A DNA stretch of 64,000 nucleotides from Larix kaempferi. Its lineage: Eukaryota > Streptophyta > Pinopsida > Pinales > Pinaceae. The stretch covers positions 19,760,001 through 19,824,000 of the forward strand of contig BSBM01000150.1 in assembly GCA_027924585.1 (NCBI GenBank), written 5' to 3'. The translations under genes were made by a program, and so were the position numbers. The notes below the pieces were generated by a model. The model made no database searches. It saw nothing but the letters and a program-made list of their open reading frames with translations, and was not told the origin of the DNA. Shown here piece by piece: positions 1-12,301 of this stretch. Each line of letters begins with the position of its first letter. The stretch's first letter is position 1.

Positions 1-1082
1 AATGTATTTTTATTGTATTTGTCACACAACCTTCTTACCATTTCAATGGTTAACCTTCTTACCATTTGGGTCTTGCAAATATTTTTATTTATTGCAAAAA
101 CATCCTTCATTTAAGGATCATACCCTGCCATTGCATGTAATTCTTTATCATTATTCCTTTTCCACATCATTAAAGTTCATAGGGTTTCCACAACATGACC
201 AAGGGTGTAGTAGGTGTACAATTTGCATCACTTCTTAGGAGTTGTAAGTCGCAATACCTTCACCCCATCATCAAGTGCAAGCAAGTGTGTCCACCGCAAC
301 ATCAACCCATAACATGCAAGCAAGTGTCCAAGTTTCATTAGATGTGTGTGGGTGCCTTCATCGTGCCATCATGTGAGTAATGGGCTTCATGACCTTTGCA
401 AGGGAATCAAGGTCTTCATCAAGGGCTCCAAGTATTCATTAAGCGTACAAGGACCTTTAAACCATCAACTGTGGGTTCAAAGGCTTTTTCAAAGTCTTCT
501 TCACCATGGGCAAGTCTTCATGGGCTTCTTCATGAGTTCCATAGCATGTCAAAGATCATACAAGGTCATCATCATCACACAAGAGCTCCATGACTGCAAC
601 AAGGGTTGCAAGATCATCAAACCACTAAGTGTGGGTCCAAGGACTTATTTAGGGATTCTTCATCAATCAAGAGGCTTCATAGGCTTCTTCAACCACCTCA
701 ACCACACTAGGAGACCTCCAAGGGTCAAGATCCATTATGAAATTACCTGTGGGGTTTCCAAACCTTCTCTTAGGATACCATGAAACCATCAGAGCATGAA
801 TGACCACATAATGGGTCATTAATTCTTCTTCAACCCATCTAGGGATTCTCCATCATCCACAAAGGCTTCAGTACCATATCCAGAGTCTTCAACATCATGG
901 TGGTAGCTCCAAGATCCATCCTTGTGGGTACAAGGACCTTGTCAACTGGGTACAAGGTTCTTCAAATCATAAACCATCTCTGTAAGGGCTTTAAGGCATT
1001 GCAAGTGGGACTTGGTGGAATCAATGAAAACCTGTGGGGACACTGCAAGTCCATGTTGGAATCAATGACAATTTCATCAACA
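1..1082 (-). repeat. 3' LTR of the TR-GAG-like element, partial
   Basis: This stretch is the truncated partner of the LTR at 3310-6964; it matches 5888-6964 almost base for base with scattered substitutions and some indels. It ends ...CATCAACA at 1082, directly followed by the complement of a polypurine tract. Short open frames inside it have no recognisable domain and are not called as genes. About 2.6 kb of this LTR should lie to the left of the window. Confidence 0.82.
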
Positions 1083-1100
1083 ATATCCCCCTTTTCATTG
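1083..1100 (-). other. Polypurine tract of the TR-GAG-like element
   Basis: On the minus strand this reads as a run of A and G ending AAAAGGGGGATAT directly before the LTR start TGTTGATG. This is the usual layout for plus-strand priming in Copia-type elements. A second purine-rich stretch (minus strand, about 1138-1166) lies just upstream. Confidence 0.7.
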
Positions 1101-1394
1101 ATGAAAAAAACTCATGGTACCCCTGTGAGCATGCTCCCCTTTTGTCTTCATCTCTCCCCCTTTGGAATCAATGGAAAAGGGTGTCCACAAAGAAACCACT
1201 GATCACTGATCATTGCTCCCCCTGTCAATATGCAAGATCCTAGGACTTGTCTGTATGCTTGGAGTAGCTATCCTTTCTCCTTTTAGTTCATCCTCCAGCC
1301 TCATGAACTCAAGGTGTGCTAAGGTCATTGAGATACCTTAAGCTTGGCTTGCCATATGGAAACCATACTCCTGGTACTGATCAATCTCTCTTAT

Positions 1395-3245
1395 CTATAA
1401 CTGCTCGGTCTTCTTCATCCATACTTTCTTCTTGGCATTTGTCCTTTCAACATTTGTTCCTTCATATGTACTGGCTTTCCTTGATGAGCTGTATGAGAAA
1501 CTTCTCATGGGTTGTTTCCGTGTACTCCAACAGTCTTGAGCTTTGTGCCCAAATCCACTTCACCCATAACATCTCATCGTACAACAATATGCAACAATGC
1601 GACCAACATGGTTGCATTTCCAGCACCTGGCTGATCTGTTGGAACTTCCAACACTTCTTTGATCAACTTCATTCCTCCATATCTGAGAGTATCCTTGACT
1701 GCGGGCCCTTGTCTTCTTATCTTCAAATATTTCTGCATTGGTTCTTCTTCCTGATATGTATGAAGGACTCCTCCTTGGTTGACTTCTTTGACTTGCACAT
1801 TCTTGGGCTTTGTGACCAAACCCACTATAGGTGTAGCATCTCATTGTGTGGCAAGTAGCAGCAATATGTCCAGCTTGGTTACATGTCCAACATCTAACTT
1901 TGTCATTGGGGATTCCAATACTTCTTCTTCTGTATAGTCTACAATCCATATCCTTGTGACCAAAGTTAGAACAACAATAACAATAACCATTAAATCCATT
2001 TTCATAACTGGGACTTTGGTTCCATCTTGGAGTTGTTTCTTTTCTGAGCTTTCTTTGAGGAATAGAACTAACTCCTTGTTGCAATTTTGAACTTCCAAAT
2101 TCCTTGTTGTCATGTGCAGGTGCATGGGGAGCACATTTGGATGTTGATGGACCTTCTTCTGGAGTCTTGGGAGACCAAGTTCCATGTTCATATTTTTCTC
2201 CTTCCTTCTTGTAACCAATGCCAGAATTGTCAAATGGAGATATTTGGCAATCCAAGATCTTATCTAGGACAACTAAACTGTCCTTGAACTTGACAAAGGC
2301 ATTCGCCTTTTAACCTTTCTTCCTGAGACCAACTACCTCCATTTCTAGCTTTTGGATTGTTTGTTCCTTTTATTCCAACTGATTCTTCAAGATGTCTTCT
2401 ATCCTCTTGGATTCCTCTAGCTGAGTCTTCAAATCAAGATTAGCCTTTCTAGTTTCTTGAACCTATTTTGAGTCTTCACCAGGATCTTCTTGTTCTTCCT
2501 TTTGATTGATCAATTCAGTCTTTAGTTGTTCAACTTCAACATTCTTTTCTTTTAGCCGATCCCACAGCTCTTTATCCTTGTGTTTGAGATTTACAAGAAA
2601 TACTCTCATTGTCATGGTATTTTGATGATATTCATTCAAAGACTCCAAGATTATCCTTTTGAACCTTGTGAATTCACTATGGTTCAGATTTACAGTTTTC
2701 AAGACCCAATTTGATCTGAGATCAATATTTATCAAAGTGAGATGTATCTCATGTGCAACCTTTGATATATCTTCATCATCTTCTGCAAGAACCTTCTCAA
2801 TTTCATCACACATGCTATCATTACAATCAAAATAATCCATACCTTTACCGAAGTCCAATTCTTGATTTTCTTATTCTTGATTGACCTCTTCTGGGGTCTT
2901 GTCTTTTGATTCCTGATTCGTCTTTTCAGTGTTTGGTCTTCCCTTTTGATACTCGCTTTCCAACTTGAACCAAAGGTCTTTAGCTGAAGTGTATTCTCCT
3001 ACAATTTCTTTCACTGAGCTGGGAAGTCCATCCATGAGGAAATTCAAGGCTGTAGCATTGTTCTTCTTTGCTTCTTTCTGTGCAGTTGCCTTGCCCTTCT
3101 TATTGGATGGAGTGGGTGGATTGATCACAATATCCAAAACACCAAACGTCTTCATATGTGCTTTCATTTTGATCATCCACCCGAATTAATCTATCACATC
3201 AAGTGCATGCACATCATTGCTTGATGAATATGCTTTTGCTTCCAT
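1395..3245 (-). pseudogene. Copia-type gag, single frame with six in-frame stops
   Basis: One frame of 617 codons runs from an ATG at 3245, about 50 bp after the primer-binding site, to a TAG at 1395. It is broken by stops starting at minus-strand low positions 3186, 2871, 2463, 2370, 2310 and 1560, but no frameshift is needed. The N-terminal third (about codons 20-125) has the Gag (UBN2/DUF4219-like) features FGWMIKMKAH and SAKDLWFKLESEYQKG. A coiled-coil-like middle (KDKELWDRLKEKNVEVEQLK) follows. The C-terminal third carries CX2CX4HX4C zinc knuckles: two intact (CYCCSNFGHKDMDC, CWTCNQAGHIAATC) and three with a lost ligand. Gag would form the particle and bind the element's RNA. The stops make this copy non-functional as it stands. 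Confidence 0.82.
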
Positions 3246-3295
3246 TGTGTGTCCACGGATCTCCTTCAAGCTTGCAAGGCTTGTAATGAAGGCCA

Positions 3296-3309
3296 ACTAT
3301 GATACCAAT
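3296..3309 (-). other. Primer-binding site, initiator-Met tRNA type
   Basis: On the minus strand the LTR end ...GTCCAACA is followed by ATTGGTATCATAG. This is close to the TGGTATCAGAGC complement of plant initiator-Met tRNA used by Copia elements. It fixes the element orientation and places the full LTR at 3310-6964. Confidence 0.75.
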
Positions 3310-6300
3310 TGTTGGACACAATGGCCACACTGAGAGGGGGGGTGAATTAGTGTGTGAGAAATTATAAAAATTTTACCTTATTTTAGTCAATCAGATTATA
3401 TCAATCATTATGTCATCAATTACATAATCAAATTAATCATGAATCATAAATACAACAATCACATCAAAGAGAGACACAACAATATATGTAAGGTAAGATT
3501 TATTTATTTGCAATGGAAGACTTCAATCTTCGCGATTACAATCAACACCAATTGATGAAAAGAGTACCAAATCTCATAGCCAGTAAAGTAGAAGGGGACG
3601 CTCCCGAATCGATCTGATTATTGATCCGATGATTGCCCCGCTGGTGAGTTTCAATGGACCTGGGCGTGCATTTCCGGTGGGGGATGCGAGTTCTGATTCT
3701 AGTGATTAATTTGTTTCTCTTGATTCACAATTGGTTTACTTATAAGGATGGATGGGGCTTCCTTCATCATTTACTGCTTGCTTATCCAAAAATTCGTGCC
3801 TTTGAGTGCTTTAGTGCTAGAAATAAGAGTTTTATCCATTCATTGTCTTATGGGTGCATGACTTGGTAGAACTTGGTGCTTATGCAATAAAAACATCTCA
3901 TTTAGTGGATGATGGGTTTTAAAGCTGCCAACCTGGTCTTCTCATCCCCAAATGAGAAAGGGTTGAGGAATCCAATCCTTAAGAGTACAAGCAAGACACT
4001 GCTTGCATTACAATTTGTCACTGTCACAAGCCTGTCTCTGCTAACTCAATCAATAGTCAAAATCATCAAGTCAATATGATATTGATTACTCCTGTCATCA
4101 ATTTGCTCACCTGTTTCCCATACCATAGTCAACTCAATCAACTGAAAAAAAACTGCTCATATTCCTTGATCAAGAATCTGCTCATACACATCATGCCAAG
4201 TAATCTAAAGAGTCTTCCCAAACATCAAGGTATGAAGATCACCAATAAGGTCTGTCACATCATCATATGGTATGCATCAAGGTGTAAAGGCTTGCATCAT
4301 CATCAAAGTATGAAGCATAGTGTACATCATCCTTCTTCTTCAAATCATATCATCATCCTTATACAAGTATACAATATCATCATCCTACTTCACTATATAT
4401 GCACTATATATATTAACATATCATCATCAACATCATCAAGTGTCAATAAATCTGCATCAATAAGTTTGTATACATCACTGTATGCACTGTATATGCACTA
4501 TATACATCACTGTATACTACACAAACTACTGCTCATTATTCATCATCCCTCATCATATCATCGGAGTATCAAATCATCATGTTAGTGCACATCATCATAT
4601 CATGTACATCATCATATCAACATCATGGTGTGTAGTAGGGTTTGCATCATCAGTATACATCATCATCATACATTTTTACCACTGTACTCTATTCAATATG
4701 AAGACATCAACATACCTTATATAAATACTTTCAGACTCCTTACTTGGGTTGTGTTGGTCTGCTATAGAAGACCTTATTCCATCACTCACTTTGTAAGACA
4801 TGTAGCATGATGTGTCAAATGCAAACTTAAGGACAAAAACCAAGACCCATTTCTTCAATCACTACATCAATGGATACTGGGATAGATCCGTGTATTTTCT
4901 TTACACAGTACCAACTTCTAGGGCAGTCATGCATCAACTGTGTTTGCACCTTGGACTGTATATTTGTGATATGGATGAACTCCAATAAAAAACCAAGACC
5001 ATATTGACTGTTTGCAAGAAGAGTTCAACATCAAACTAGGGTTGTGTATTTGACTGTGCATACCTTCGTCATCATCTTCATCCTCTTGTTGTCACCTCCA
5101 TCAACACATTATAGAATGTTGATTGTGCAAGAGTCCAACTCGGAATAGTGGAAGAAACCCTAAGCAAGTCTAAACTGGACAATCATAAACCACCAAAAAT
5201 TTGGGACTTTATCTTCTTGGACTATTGCTTATCCGAATTTCCTCAATCTCCACAAGTTTTACCTTAGTCCACTGCTACAAAACTCGGATTGCTCTTCTTC
5301 TGTTGCTGCCACAGTCACTGTGTACCCGAAATTTCACAAAGAAAACTGCCTCAGATCAGATCCGAATTTCAGAGCTTAAGAAGAGGTCGCCGTTCATCTC
5401 CATACTGCAAATTCTGTAGCCTAAATTAAGAGATAAATCAATGAAGTGTAAGAGATCCAAATCACTGGACTTTGTGGATCAGCCCACTATAAACATCAAG
5501 GAGAAAACCACTGAAGTTTTCAGACCAGCAAACCCCAAAACAGTCTTCCTTTTATCAACAAAATCAGATCTGAATGCTTGCTTCTACTGCGGATGCTACA
5601 ATGTCATCCTAATTTCAGAGCTATAACTTCAAGATGCTACCCCAAATGAGGTCGTTGGGTGGCTATTTATACCCATTTCCACAAAAAATATTTACTGCGC
5701 TGACTTGCTATAATTTAAATTTAATTTTTTTAAATTTAAAATTCTTTTGGATTATTTTATGGAGCCAACCTTCCAAAAATCATTTTTATTTTTAATTTGA
5801 ATTGTCCACATATGAGGCCAACTTCTAGAATGAGCAAGGTAAGTGTTTTATATATATATATATATATTTTTTTTTTATTATTTTGACTTTGAATAATGTA
5901 TTGTTATTGAATTTGTCACACAACCGTCTTACCATTTCAATGGTCAACCTTCTTACCATTAGGGTGTTGCAAGTATTTTTATTTATTGCAAAAACATCCT
6001 TCATTTAAGGGTCAAACCCTACCATTGCATGTAGTTCTTTATCATTATTCCTTTTCCACATCATTAAAGTTCATAGAGTTTCCACCACATCACCAAGGGT
6101 GTAGTAGGTGTCCAAGTGGCATCACTTCTTAGGATTTGTAAGTCACAATACCTTCACCCCATCATCAAGTGCATGCAAGTGTGTCCACCACAACATCAAC
6201 CCATAACATGCAAGCAAGTGTCCAAGTGTCATCACATGTGTGTGGGTGCCTTCATCATGCCATCATGCGAGAAATGGGAGTCATGAACTTTGCAAGGGCA

Positions 6301-6964
6301 TCAAGGTCTTCATCAAGGGCTCCAAGTCTTCATTAAGCCCATGGAGATTTACCCATGATGAAGAAGACTTTGAAAAATCCTTTGGACCCACAGTTGATGG
6401 TTTAAAGGTCCTTGCCATGACTTCCATAGCATGTCAAAGATCATATAAGGTCATCATCATCATACAAGAGCTCCATGAAACCAACAAGGGTTTCAAGATC
6501 ATCAAACCACTAAGTGTGGGTCCAAGGAATTCTTCAGGGCTTCTTCATCAATCAAGAGGCTTCATAGGCTTCTTCAACCACCTCAACCACACCAGGGGAC
6601 CTCCAAGGTTCAAGATCCATCATGACATTACCTGTGGGGTTTCCAAACCTTCTCTTAGGGTACCATGACACCATCAGAGCATGAATGACCACATAATGGG
6701 TCATTAATGCTTCTTCAACCCATTTAGGGCTTCTCCATCATCCACAAAGGCTTCGGTACCATCTCCAAGGTCTTCAGCATCGTGGTGGCACCAAGATCCA
6801 TCCTTGTGGGTACAAGGACCTTGTCAATTGGGTACAAGGTGCTTCAAAGCACAAACCATGTCTGTAAGGGATCCAAGGCACTGCAAGTGGGACTTGGTGG
6901 CATCAATGACAACCTGTGGGGCCACTGCAAGTCCATGTTGGAATCAATGACAATTTCATCAACA
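3310..6964 (-). repeat. 5' LTR of the TR-GAG-like element, complete (about 3655 bp)
   Basis: The ends are TGTTG...CAACA. The segment next to the primer-binding site contains the run GAGAGGGGGGGTGAATTAG (plus strand), seen near LTR ends of many plant Copia elements. The interior of the LTR is non-coding: CAT/ATC-rich stretches (about 4040-4720), AT-rich stretches and a TA run near 5851. An LTR of this length is large for a Copia-type element. Small open frames here (for example 4076-4585) are low-complexity products of CAT repeats. Confidence 0.8.
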
Positions 6965-7239
6965 TGTTCCTAGGTAAAATTATGGATGTTTCATAGCCAA
7001 ATTAACATTGTGAGGGTACTAGGTTCGTGACAAGGGGTTTAAGCACTTGATAATGAAGGCGCATGGAAGTAAAAACATGTGTAATAGAGGAAAAATCTAA
7101 AGAAGGATCCTGAAGGGAATTAGGTGCACATGGAAAGGCACATAAAATATATAGAGAAATGCACAATAGATGGTTGTAGGATAATAAGTATATATGAGCC
7201 AAGGAAATATGAAAAGGAAATATGAAGACTTATATGACA

Positions 7240-7885
7240 ATAAGATACTCACATGTCAAGAAAAAGAAACATAAGGAAGGTGGAAAACCACCAAGAAAAA
7301 TGAATGAGTTAGTGGGAGCTCGAATAGATAAGATACTACCAAAAATTATTGTCGACGAATATACAACAATCCCTTATGGAAATCAGTAGTGTATATTAAT
7401 ACATCATATTTGTTCTATTATGATGTTTAGAATCATAAAGACTAAACAAGGCTCGAAGTAAGCATGAATACATTTATGCAACTTATAATCTATATATCTA
7501 ATAATCTTAATGTTTAGAATCATAGAATGTTAACCAAAACTAAAAAAAAAACCTAAGATATTTATGCAATTTTTACATATAGATATGTATCTTTGAACTA
7601 TATATCTAATCATTGTATAATGTATTGGTATTTTTAATTTTTATTTTTAAAGTTTCTTACCATTTAAATTCAAATAAAAATTAATTTATAATAAAAATGT
7701 AAAAAAACTTTTTCATATAAAAAATTATATTGACTACCTTATACTTAAAAATAAATTTAATTATAAAATTAAAAAATATTTTCAATCCTAACTTCAAACA
7801 TAAAGAATAAAATATATAATAAAGACCAACCTATTATTTTATAATATAACTTATTATTAAGTAATTCAAATCCAATTTGACGTAA
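7240..7885 (+). repeat. Diverged dispersed repeat, copy 1 (partner at 45355-45815)
   Basis: Ordered blocks match 45355-45815 in the same orientation, for example AAGAAACATAAGGAA, GTATATTAATACATCATATTT and GAATAAAATATATAATAA. AT-rich indels separate them. There is no coding signal. It may be an old non-coding transposon or LTR fragment; the family is unknown. The stretch 6965-7239 between this and the LTR shows nothing. Confidence 0.5.
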
Positions 7886-8199
7886 ATAAAAGTTTTTTTT
7901 TTTAATTCTAAATTTTAAAATTGATTAATTATTTTAATTTGTTTAATCATTTCAAATTAATTTAATATCATTAATAAACTAATTTCTAATTATTTTCATA
8001 AAAATAATTTTTTCCCAAAGGAAAAAAAATCTATTTATTCATTGAATAAACATAGACTGCTCTGTTGAGCTTACATTAAATGATCAACCTTTCAAGCTTC
8101 ATCATAAGCAAAAGCTTGATCATATACATTAAGAACAAAAACAAAAAATATTTCAAATTACAACATAATATATGATTGTTGATTTGGTCATTGCTGATA

Positions 8200-8640
8200 T
8201 CCTCGATTTCCACAAGACTTGGTTGAAGAGCTAAAGCAAGCTTGGAAAGCATATCTGCCTATGTGTTGAGCTCTCTATATATGTGATCAAAGGAGATCAA
8301 ATCAAAGGAAGTCTTTAAGGAGCTGATTTCGCTCAGTAGATATTGCAAGTATGGGACTTTGATGTTATTTTGAGCATTTTCCCAATCTATCACCATTTTT
8401 GAGTCACCAAAAATTTGTAACCTTTTGATTTGAGTGTCATTTGCCACCTTCAAAACTTCCCAAAGCGCTGCTAGTTCTGCTCTGTTGTTGGTAGCTCTTC
8501 CAACTACAAATTTGATACTTAGTTTTTTGTTTCAGATAGATATATGACTCCTCCTGCTTCTCCTAGATGAGGTTCACCTTGACTAGCTCCATCGAAGAAA
8601 TCCCACGGGATGCTCTTATTTATATTCAGGGCGACTAACA
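8200..8640 (-). pseudogene. LINE ORF2, RNase H domain
   Basis: In order on the minus strand the domain shows FFDGAS (first Asp), a frameshift, NNRAELAALW (Glu), IFGDSKMVIDW (Asp), and after an in-frame TAG the segment ADMLSKLALAL (last Asp). These are the four acidic positions expected of an RNase H fold of the plant LINE/RNase_H_like (RVT_3) type. It would remove RNA from the cDNA hybrid during reverse transcription. The frameshift near 8530 and the TAG near 8259 break it. Confidence 0.75.
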
Positions 8641-8810
8641 CTCAAATCTTTGATGGTTTGGGGGATGCTTTATGCTCCTGTAATTCTTTTATCAATATCG
8701 CGGTGGTGAGATCAGGTGGGATCCATCTGTTTTGAAATATTTCCTTATTGTGAGCTTCCCAAATGCTAAAAACGAAAAGGGCTAGAAAAGCATCATAACA
8801 ACGTACCCCG

Positions 8811-9122
8811 TCATTTTACCACCATTCTTGAGTTCTTTGTTCCAAATATGCGTTGCTTCTTACATGAATCTAGGCGTTGTCGTATGGTCTTTAGAGCCAA
8901 GTCCCATACTGCTCCTGCATATGGAAAAAAACTGAATAAATGAGAGGTTTGTTCCGCTTGTGATTTGCATAGAACACACATGCATGGCCCTTGCAAACCT
9001 CTTTTCTTGAGAATTTCCCATGTAAACAATTTGTTGCTTAATGCCAGCCATAAAGTAATGATGGTTTTCAATGGACTGTGTATTTTCCAAATTTTTTCCC
9101 ACCACCACTTCTTCTCTCCCAA
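8811..9122 (-). pseudogene. LINE ORF2, zf-RVT zinc-binding region
   Basis: The frame contains WWWEKIWKIHSPLKTIITLW, then NKLFTWEILKKRG, then CMCVLCKSQAEQTSHLFSFF. This is the classic order of the zf-RVT domain found between RT and RNase H in plant LINEs, with its C-X2-C...H core. The segment 9123-9389 between this and the RT frame is degraded coding sequence. Confidence 0.75.
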
Positions 9123-9389
9123 CTCCTATTCATTGCATTCTGCTTCATAACCTTTTTTAGCTGAAAAGTCTTCATTTTCTGCATTCTTCGTCCAAATTAG
9201 TTTGTCCTGTGAGTTTTCATTTAAATGTACAAAATTTGAGACTAGAATGCCAATGTATCTGTTCCACTCCTCTGCTTCATAACTTGCTAATCCGAGAGCC
9301 TGAGATGATTTCCAGTATGCTCTGCCTTTCTGTTGAGGGTGTTGGGCTTACGTGTCAAAGAGAACATGGATTCTCTGAGTTCTCAGAAG

Positions 9390-10850
9390 TTAGACTAAGG
9401 ATCCTGATAGCCTAAAGTCTTCCCCTGCTCCAGGCCACGGATCCTCTTCGAGTCTTACATTTTTTCCATCCCCTATCCTCCATGCTGACCAAGTGCTGAT
9501 GAGAGGAAAAGCTAGCACCAACGCCTTCCATCCTACTGATCCGTTTTTATGTGATTTGATAGGGTTTATGAACCAGTCGACGATTGAAGAACCTGGGAAA
9601 TATTTGGAGGACATTACCCTTCCCCATAGTGAACTGGGATTTTGTGCGAGTCTCCACAGTGTTTTTGCTGCCAAAGTTTTGCAGAAAATGGTAGGATTTT
9701 TTATGCCCCATCCACCAAGTTCTTTCGGGAGAGAGAGAGCAGACCATTTTACAAGGGGGATTCCTTCCATCTGTTTGATGGCTGTCCATAGGAAAGAGAA
9801 GCACTTCTTCCTTATTTTCGTAAGTATCCATTTCATAATGTGTGCTATAGAATCCCAGTATACAGGGATACTTTGGAGTACTTCTTTTATAAGAACTAGT
9901 CTTCCACCTCTGGAGAGAAAGCGATTGGTCCATGTTGAGATTCGAGATTCTACTTTCTTGTAGAGCCAGGTCCAATCTTGGAAAGAGTAGTTGTTAGGTT
10001 TTAGGAAGAAGCCCATGTATTTAAATCCTTCTGAGATTGGTATTGATGGATAGGGGATGATTTCTTTTGAGGCCTGTATTAGATCTTCAGCAAAAGCATT
10101 GTGAGCCACACTAGATTTTTGGAGATTTATTTCCATTCCTGTGTCCTTTTTATAGGATTTAAGGATATAGGCATGGTCTCTTAGATTTCCTTCGGTTCCC
10201 TTTCCAAAAAGGAGCACGTCGTAGAAAAAGAGAGTGTGGGTGATTTCTTCAGTGCTGGAGACCTTGACACCTTCTATCCTCTTTGAGGTTTTTGCATTTT
10301 CTAGTAAGTGGCTCAGAGCATCAGCTATCAACAGGAACAAGAAAGGAGAGAGAGGACAACCCTGTCTTAAGCCTCTTGAAGGTCGGAAAAAACTAGAAGG
10401 TGATCCGTTTATTAAAACCACCAAGTAAGTGGATTGAAGGCATCCCATTATCCATTCCACCATCTCTAGGGACATACCAATCTGAATTAAAACCAACCTC
10501 AAGAAAGTCTAGTTCACCCTATCATAGGATTTTGAGAGGTCCAGCTTTAGTGCAAAGGCACATAGCTTTTCTTTTTTTATAGAGTGAATGGCTTATTGGG
10601 CCAATGAGGCTGCATCGTGTTTCTGTCTGTTAAAAAGAAAACCGAAATGTTCTTTTGAGATAATCTCACTGAAGATTGGTTTTAGTTTAAGGGAAATAGT
10701 CTTTGCTATCACCTTGTAGATCAAATTGCAGTAGGAGATTGGACGAAAGTCATCAAAAGAGTTAGATTTATGTTTCTTGGGTATGAGCATTATAAAAGTT
10801 GAATTAATAACTCCTAGGACCTTTCTTGAATTCTGTAATTCCCTCACTAC
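9390..10850 (-). pseudogene. LINE ORF2, reverse transcriptase domain with altered catalytic box
   Basis: The N-terminal half (10593-10847) has FIMLIPKKHKSNSFDDFRPIS and YCNLIYKVIAK, as expected for LINE RT. The C-terminal half (9390-10502) has the conserved RQGCPLSPFLFLLIADALS, the position of the FADD box, YMGFFLKPN and GGRLVLIKEVLQSIPVYW. The catalytic FADD motif reads FFYDVLLFG here, so one catalytic aspartate is lost. Together with the break around 10503-10592 this predicts an inactive enzyme. The family primes cDNA synthesis at the nicked target. Confidence 0.85.
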
Positions 10851-11400
10851 TTCCAGAAGGTCATACTTCCAAAGATCATAAAAGCCTAGGAAGAATTCTA
10901 GGGTGAAACCATCCGGCCCTAGGATTTTTCCTTTCTAGAAATAAAGAAGGACTTGTCTTATCTCTGCTTCTGTTATTTCTTTAGTGAGATCGTCATTCAT
11001 TTATTTTTTTATTAGACGAGGAAAGAGTCTTAGAACTTCCAAAATATCAGATATTGAGTTATCTGCATTTTCTGTGAAAATTTCCCCGGAGTGTTTGATT
11101 GCTGCTTGAGATTTTTCATGAAAGTTACTGACTAAAATGCCCTGTTCATCCTTGATTTCAGCGATTATGTTTATGCTTCTTCGGTGAGAAAAAAATATAT
11201 GAAAATATTTAGTATTTCTGTCTCCCTATGAGAGCCATAAGGTTCTTCTCTTCAGTCTCCATTTCTGCTCCTCCTTTAAGAGAAGAGTGTCCTTTTTTCC
11301 TTCTAACTGTTTCAATAGCTCCACCTCTTCCACAAAAAAAAAGGGGCTCATTCTTTTTGTATAGTTCCTCTATTTTCAATTCCACTGCCTTTAAATCTTC

Positions 11401-12301
11401 CTAAAAATGAGTTTTGTGCTTCTTGTCCCAATCTTTGGAGATCTTTTTCATCCTCTCCGGGTTGTCTACAAATTGTTGCATATAAGAGTGACCCTGCGTT
11501 TCCTTTAAGGTTTTCCAAGAGTTTAGAATTTGGGATTTGTAGTCTTCCTCATTGAGCCAAAGTGGATTGAATTTGAAAGGAGGGGGTGGCTTTTTTTCCA
11601 GGAGAAAAATTCTCAAATTTATTGGCCTATGGTCTGAAGAACCCCCTGTTTCGACCGTTGATTGTAGGATTAGTTGGTCATTAACTAGATTTTCACTTAC
11701 TAAGAAGCGATCAAGTCTTTTGGAAATTTCCTGCTCTCCTCCTCTCCTATTTCTCCAAGTTGGTTCCATTTTCAGAGGGGCTATATCTAACAAGTCTTTT
11801 TTCTCAAAGAAAAAGCCGAAGAAGGATCTCAAAGAGTCACTTCTCACATTCTTCCCCCAAAATTCATTCATGGAGGGAGTTAGATTTAGGTCACCCCCTA
11901 GAATAACATTTTGGTGATCCATGGCATCGGAGCTTTGTAGATATTCCCAGAAGACCTTGCGATCATATTAAGGACCGTAGACATTTAGAATTGAGAAGGT
12001 AAAGCCGGTCTCCCCATCCTCCATCACAGTTTTCAGAATAGATTTGAACCGAGTGACAAAAATCAGATTTGTCTCTACACTTTAGGCCGTGATTAGTCCT
12101 CTAGAGTGCCCTTCCACATCTATGCTTTCCATTTTCCTGTTTTTTACGCATTCGCTTAGCGTTTCTTCCGTTTTTTTTTCCTTCCATCATTGTCTCTTGG
12201 ATTAACAACAGCGTCAGATTAATATTAGAGATTAGTATTTTGAGGGCATTTTTATTGGATGCTCCCCCTAGCCCCCTTGCATTGAAGGAACGGATAAGCA
12301 T
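11401..12301 (-). pseudogene. LINE ORF2, N-terminal endonuclease domain
   Basis: ORF2 starts at an ATG at 12301 (MLIRSFNARGLGG, with LLIQETM carrying the catalytic Glu). It loses frame near 12175, around a run of nine T on the plus strand, and resumes at 11401-11922 with VILGGDLNLTPS, RLDRFLVSENL and SSDHRPINLRI, which supply the remaining catalytic Asp/Asn and Asp/His. This is the endonuclease that nicks target DNA in L1-type retrotransposition. The stretch 10851-11400 is degraded ORF2 linker between this domain and RT. Confidence 0.82.

Larger units (their letters stand above)
1..6964 (-). mobile_element. Non-autonomous LTR retrotransposon with giant LTRs and a gag-only interior (TR-GAG-like, Copia-type)
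   Basis: Two direct copies of one sequence (1-1082 and about 5888-6964) bracket a minus-strand element. The complete LTR at 3310-6964 begins TGTTG and ends CAACA. Next to it on the inner side is a primer-binding site resembling initiator-Met tRNA complementarity, and at the other end of the interior is a G-rich polypurine tract (minus strand, about 1083-1100). The interior is only 2227 bp and encodes one Gag frame; no protease, integrase, RT or RNase H is visible. This matches the published TR-GAG class, which depends on pol supplied in trans. The far LTR is cut by the window edge, so the target-site duplication cannot be checked. Confidence 0.8.

Noticed and set aside
346-783. 145-codon frame and its relative at 6240-6668
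   Set aside because: Both lie in the two LTR copies; their similarity is LTR identity and they differ by indels and stops.
4076-4724. His/Ile/Ser-rich frames of 169 and 80 codons
   Set aside because: CAT-rich low-complexity sequence inside the LTR, without domain.
7890-8040. Poly-A tail of the LINE
   Set aside because: T-rich stretches exist on the plus strand, but none clearly follows the end of the RNase H region; the 3' end is left approximate.
9493-9963. 156-codon plus-strand frame opposite the LINE
   Set aside because: Antisense of the RT domain, without recognisable features.
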